This document shows positions 63,021 to 63,449 of a stretch of 63,449 nt of DNA, piece after piece. Position numbers and translations under genes: made by a program. The DNA lies in the NCBI RefSeq assembly GCF_020832045.1, contig NZ_JAFIFK010000041.1, forward strand, positions 1-63,449, read 5' to 3'. The notes beneath the pieces were generated by a model. The model searched no databases. It had not been told where the DNA came from and saw nothing but the letters and a program-made list of their open reading frames with translations. Source of the DNA: Halomonas sp. (lineage in GTDB: Bacteria > Pseudomonadota > Gammaproteobacteria > Pseudomonadales > Halomonadaceae). Position 1 is the stretch's first letter. Every line of letters begins with the position of its first letter.

Positions 63021-63449
63021 ATGCCCAGAATGAACATGCTTCAGGCGATCAACAACGCGCTCGACATCGCCATGGCTGAAGATGAAAAGGTGCTCTGCTT
63101 CGGCGAGGACGTCGGTGTCTTCGGGGGTGTATTCCGCGCCACCAGCCATCTCCAGGAAAAGTACGGACGCTCGCGCTGCTTCAACACTCCACTGGTGGAG
63201 CAAGGGATCATCGGTTTTGCCAACGGCCTGGCTGCCCAGGGCTCGGTGCCGGTGGCCGAAATTCAGTTCGCCGACTACATCTTTCCGGCCTTCGACCAGA
63301 TCGTCAACGAAACCGCCAAGTTCCGCTTCCGCTCGGGCGACCTGTTCAATGTCGGGGGCCTGACCATTCGCACGCCCTATGGCGGCGGCATCTCCGGGGG
63401 GCTTTATCACTCCCAGTCGCCGGAGGCCTACTTCGCCCATACACCAGGG
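63021..63449 (+). CDS. bkdA2: Branched-chain 2-oxoacid dehydrogenase E1 component, beta subunit (5' part)
   Basis: The first 143 residues of an E1-beta subunit; the 3' end lies beyond the window. It has [33 protein letters not shown], the [17 protein letters not shown] block and [19 protein letters not shown]. Gene order E1-alpha then E1-beta, with E2 expected next, is that of bkd operons. Confidence 0.9.
   Translation, partial: MPRMNMLQAINNALDIAMAEDEKVLCFGEDVGVFGGVFRATSHLQEKYGRSRCFNTPLVEQGIIGFANGLAAQGSVPVAEIQFADYIFPAFDQIVNETAKFRFRSGDLFNVGGLTIRTPYGGGISGGLYHSQSPEAYFAHTPG

Noticed and set aside
1..63449. CRISPR array, insertion sequence or prophage
   Set aside because: No regularly spaced repeats, transposase, integrase or phage structural genes were seen on either strand.

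Overview
The window reads as chromosomal DNA of a GC-rich, moderately halophilic gammaproteobacterium, most likely Halomonas or a close relative. Support comes from the housekeeping order folD / tRNA-Pro-Arg-His / tig-clpP-clpX-lon-hupB-ppiD, the lpxH-ppiB-glnS-cysS block, acidic proteins, two TRAP transporters and a YehZYXW-type osmoprotectant importer. No insertion sequence, prophage, CRISPR array or rRNA gene was seen.

Layout. (1) 1-3.0 kb: histidine utilisation. The 5' part of hutI (minus), a YjiH/COG3314 membrane protein (plus) and the repressor hutC (minus) share a TGTATATACA-type palindrome in front of each gene. (2) 3.0-8.7 kb: two glutathione transferases, an RluF-type pseudouridine synthase with a long basic tail, an HDOD-GGDEF signalling protein, a small acidic protein, a DUF938 methyltransferase and a small lipoprotein. 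(3) 8.8-12.2 kb: TRAP transporter 1 and a GNAT acetyltransferase. (4) 12.3-19.4 kb: a guanidino-compound operon (ureohydrolase, second COG3314 membrane protein, 2-ketoarginine decarboxylase-like enzyme, aldehyde dehydrogenase). It lies behind a near-consensus sigma-54 promoter, with a divergent PAS/AAA+ sigma-54 activator. (5) 19.4-28.8 kb: a seven-gene minus-strand operon with a peptide-type ABC importer, an FAD-dependent D-2-hydroxyacid dehydrogenase, an EamA exporter and a PLP aminotransferase. A divergent GntR/FCD regulator with a palindromic operator is next to it. (6) 28.8-35.9 kb: HMG-CoA lyase, class III CoA-transferase, LysR regulator, YdfG-like dehydrogenase and TRAP transporter 2. 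(7) 36-41.3 kb: TerB-like protein, D-amino-acid-dehydrogenase-like oxidase, membrane protein, pyrC, mtnN, folD. (8) 41.5-50.7 kb: four tRNAs and the proteostasis cluster. (9) 50.9-63.4 kb: a COG0523 GTPase behind a Zur-like box, lpxH-ppiB, glnS-cysS, DUF1853, the osmoprotectant ABC operon and the start of a branched-chain 2-oxoacid dehydrogenase operon with a LiuR-like operator.

How the genes work together. Regions 1, 4, 5, 6 and the far right end form a series of amino-acid and organic-acid catabolic modules, and most pair their own transporter with their own regulator. The ideas most worth pursuing are that COG3314/YjiH proteins are dedicated transporters for imidazole or guanidino nitrogen compounds (two paralogues, each inside such an operon), and that the GntR-linked operon may convert a 2-hydroxy acid to a 2-oxo acid and then to an amino acid, with import and export functions encoded alongside. 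All functional assignments are from reading motifs and gene context; no database search was run.
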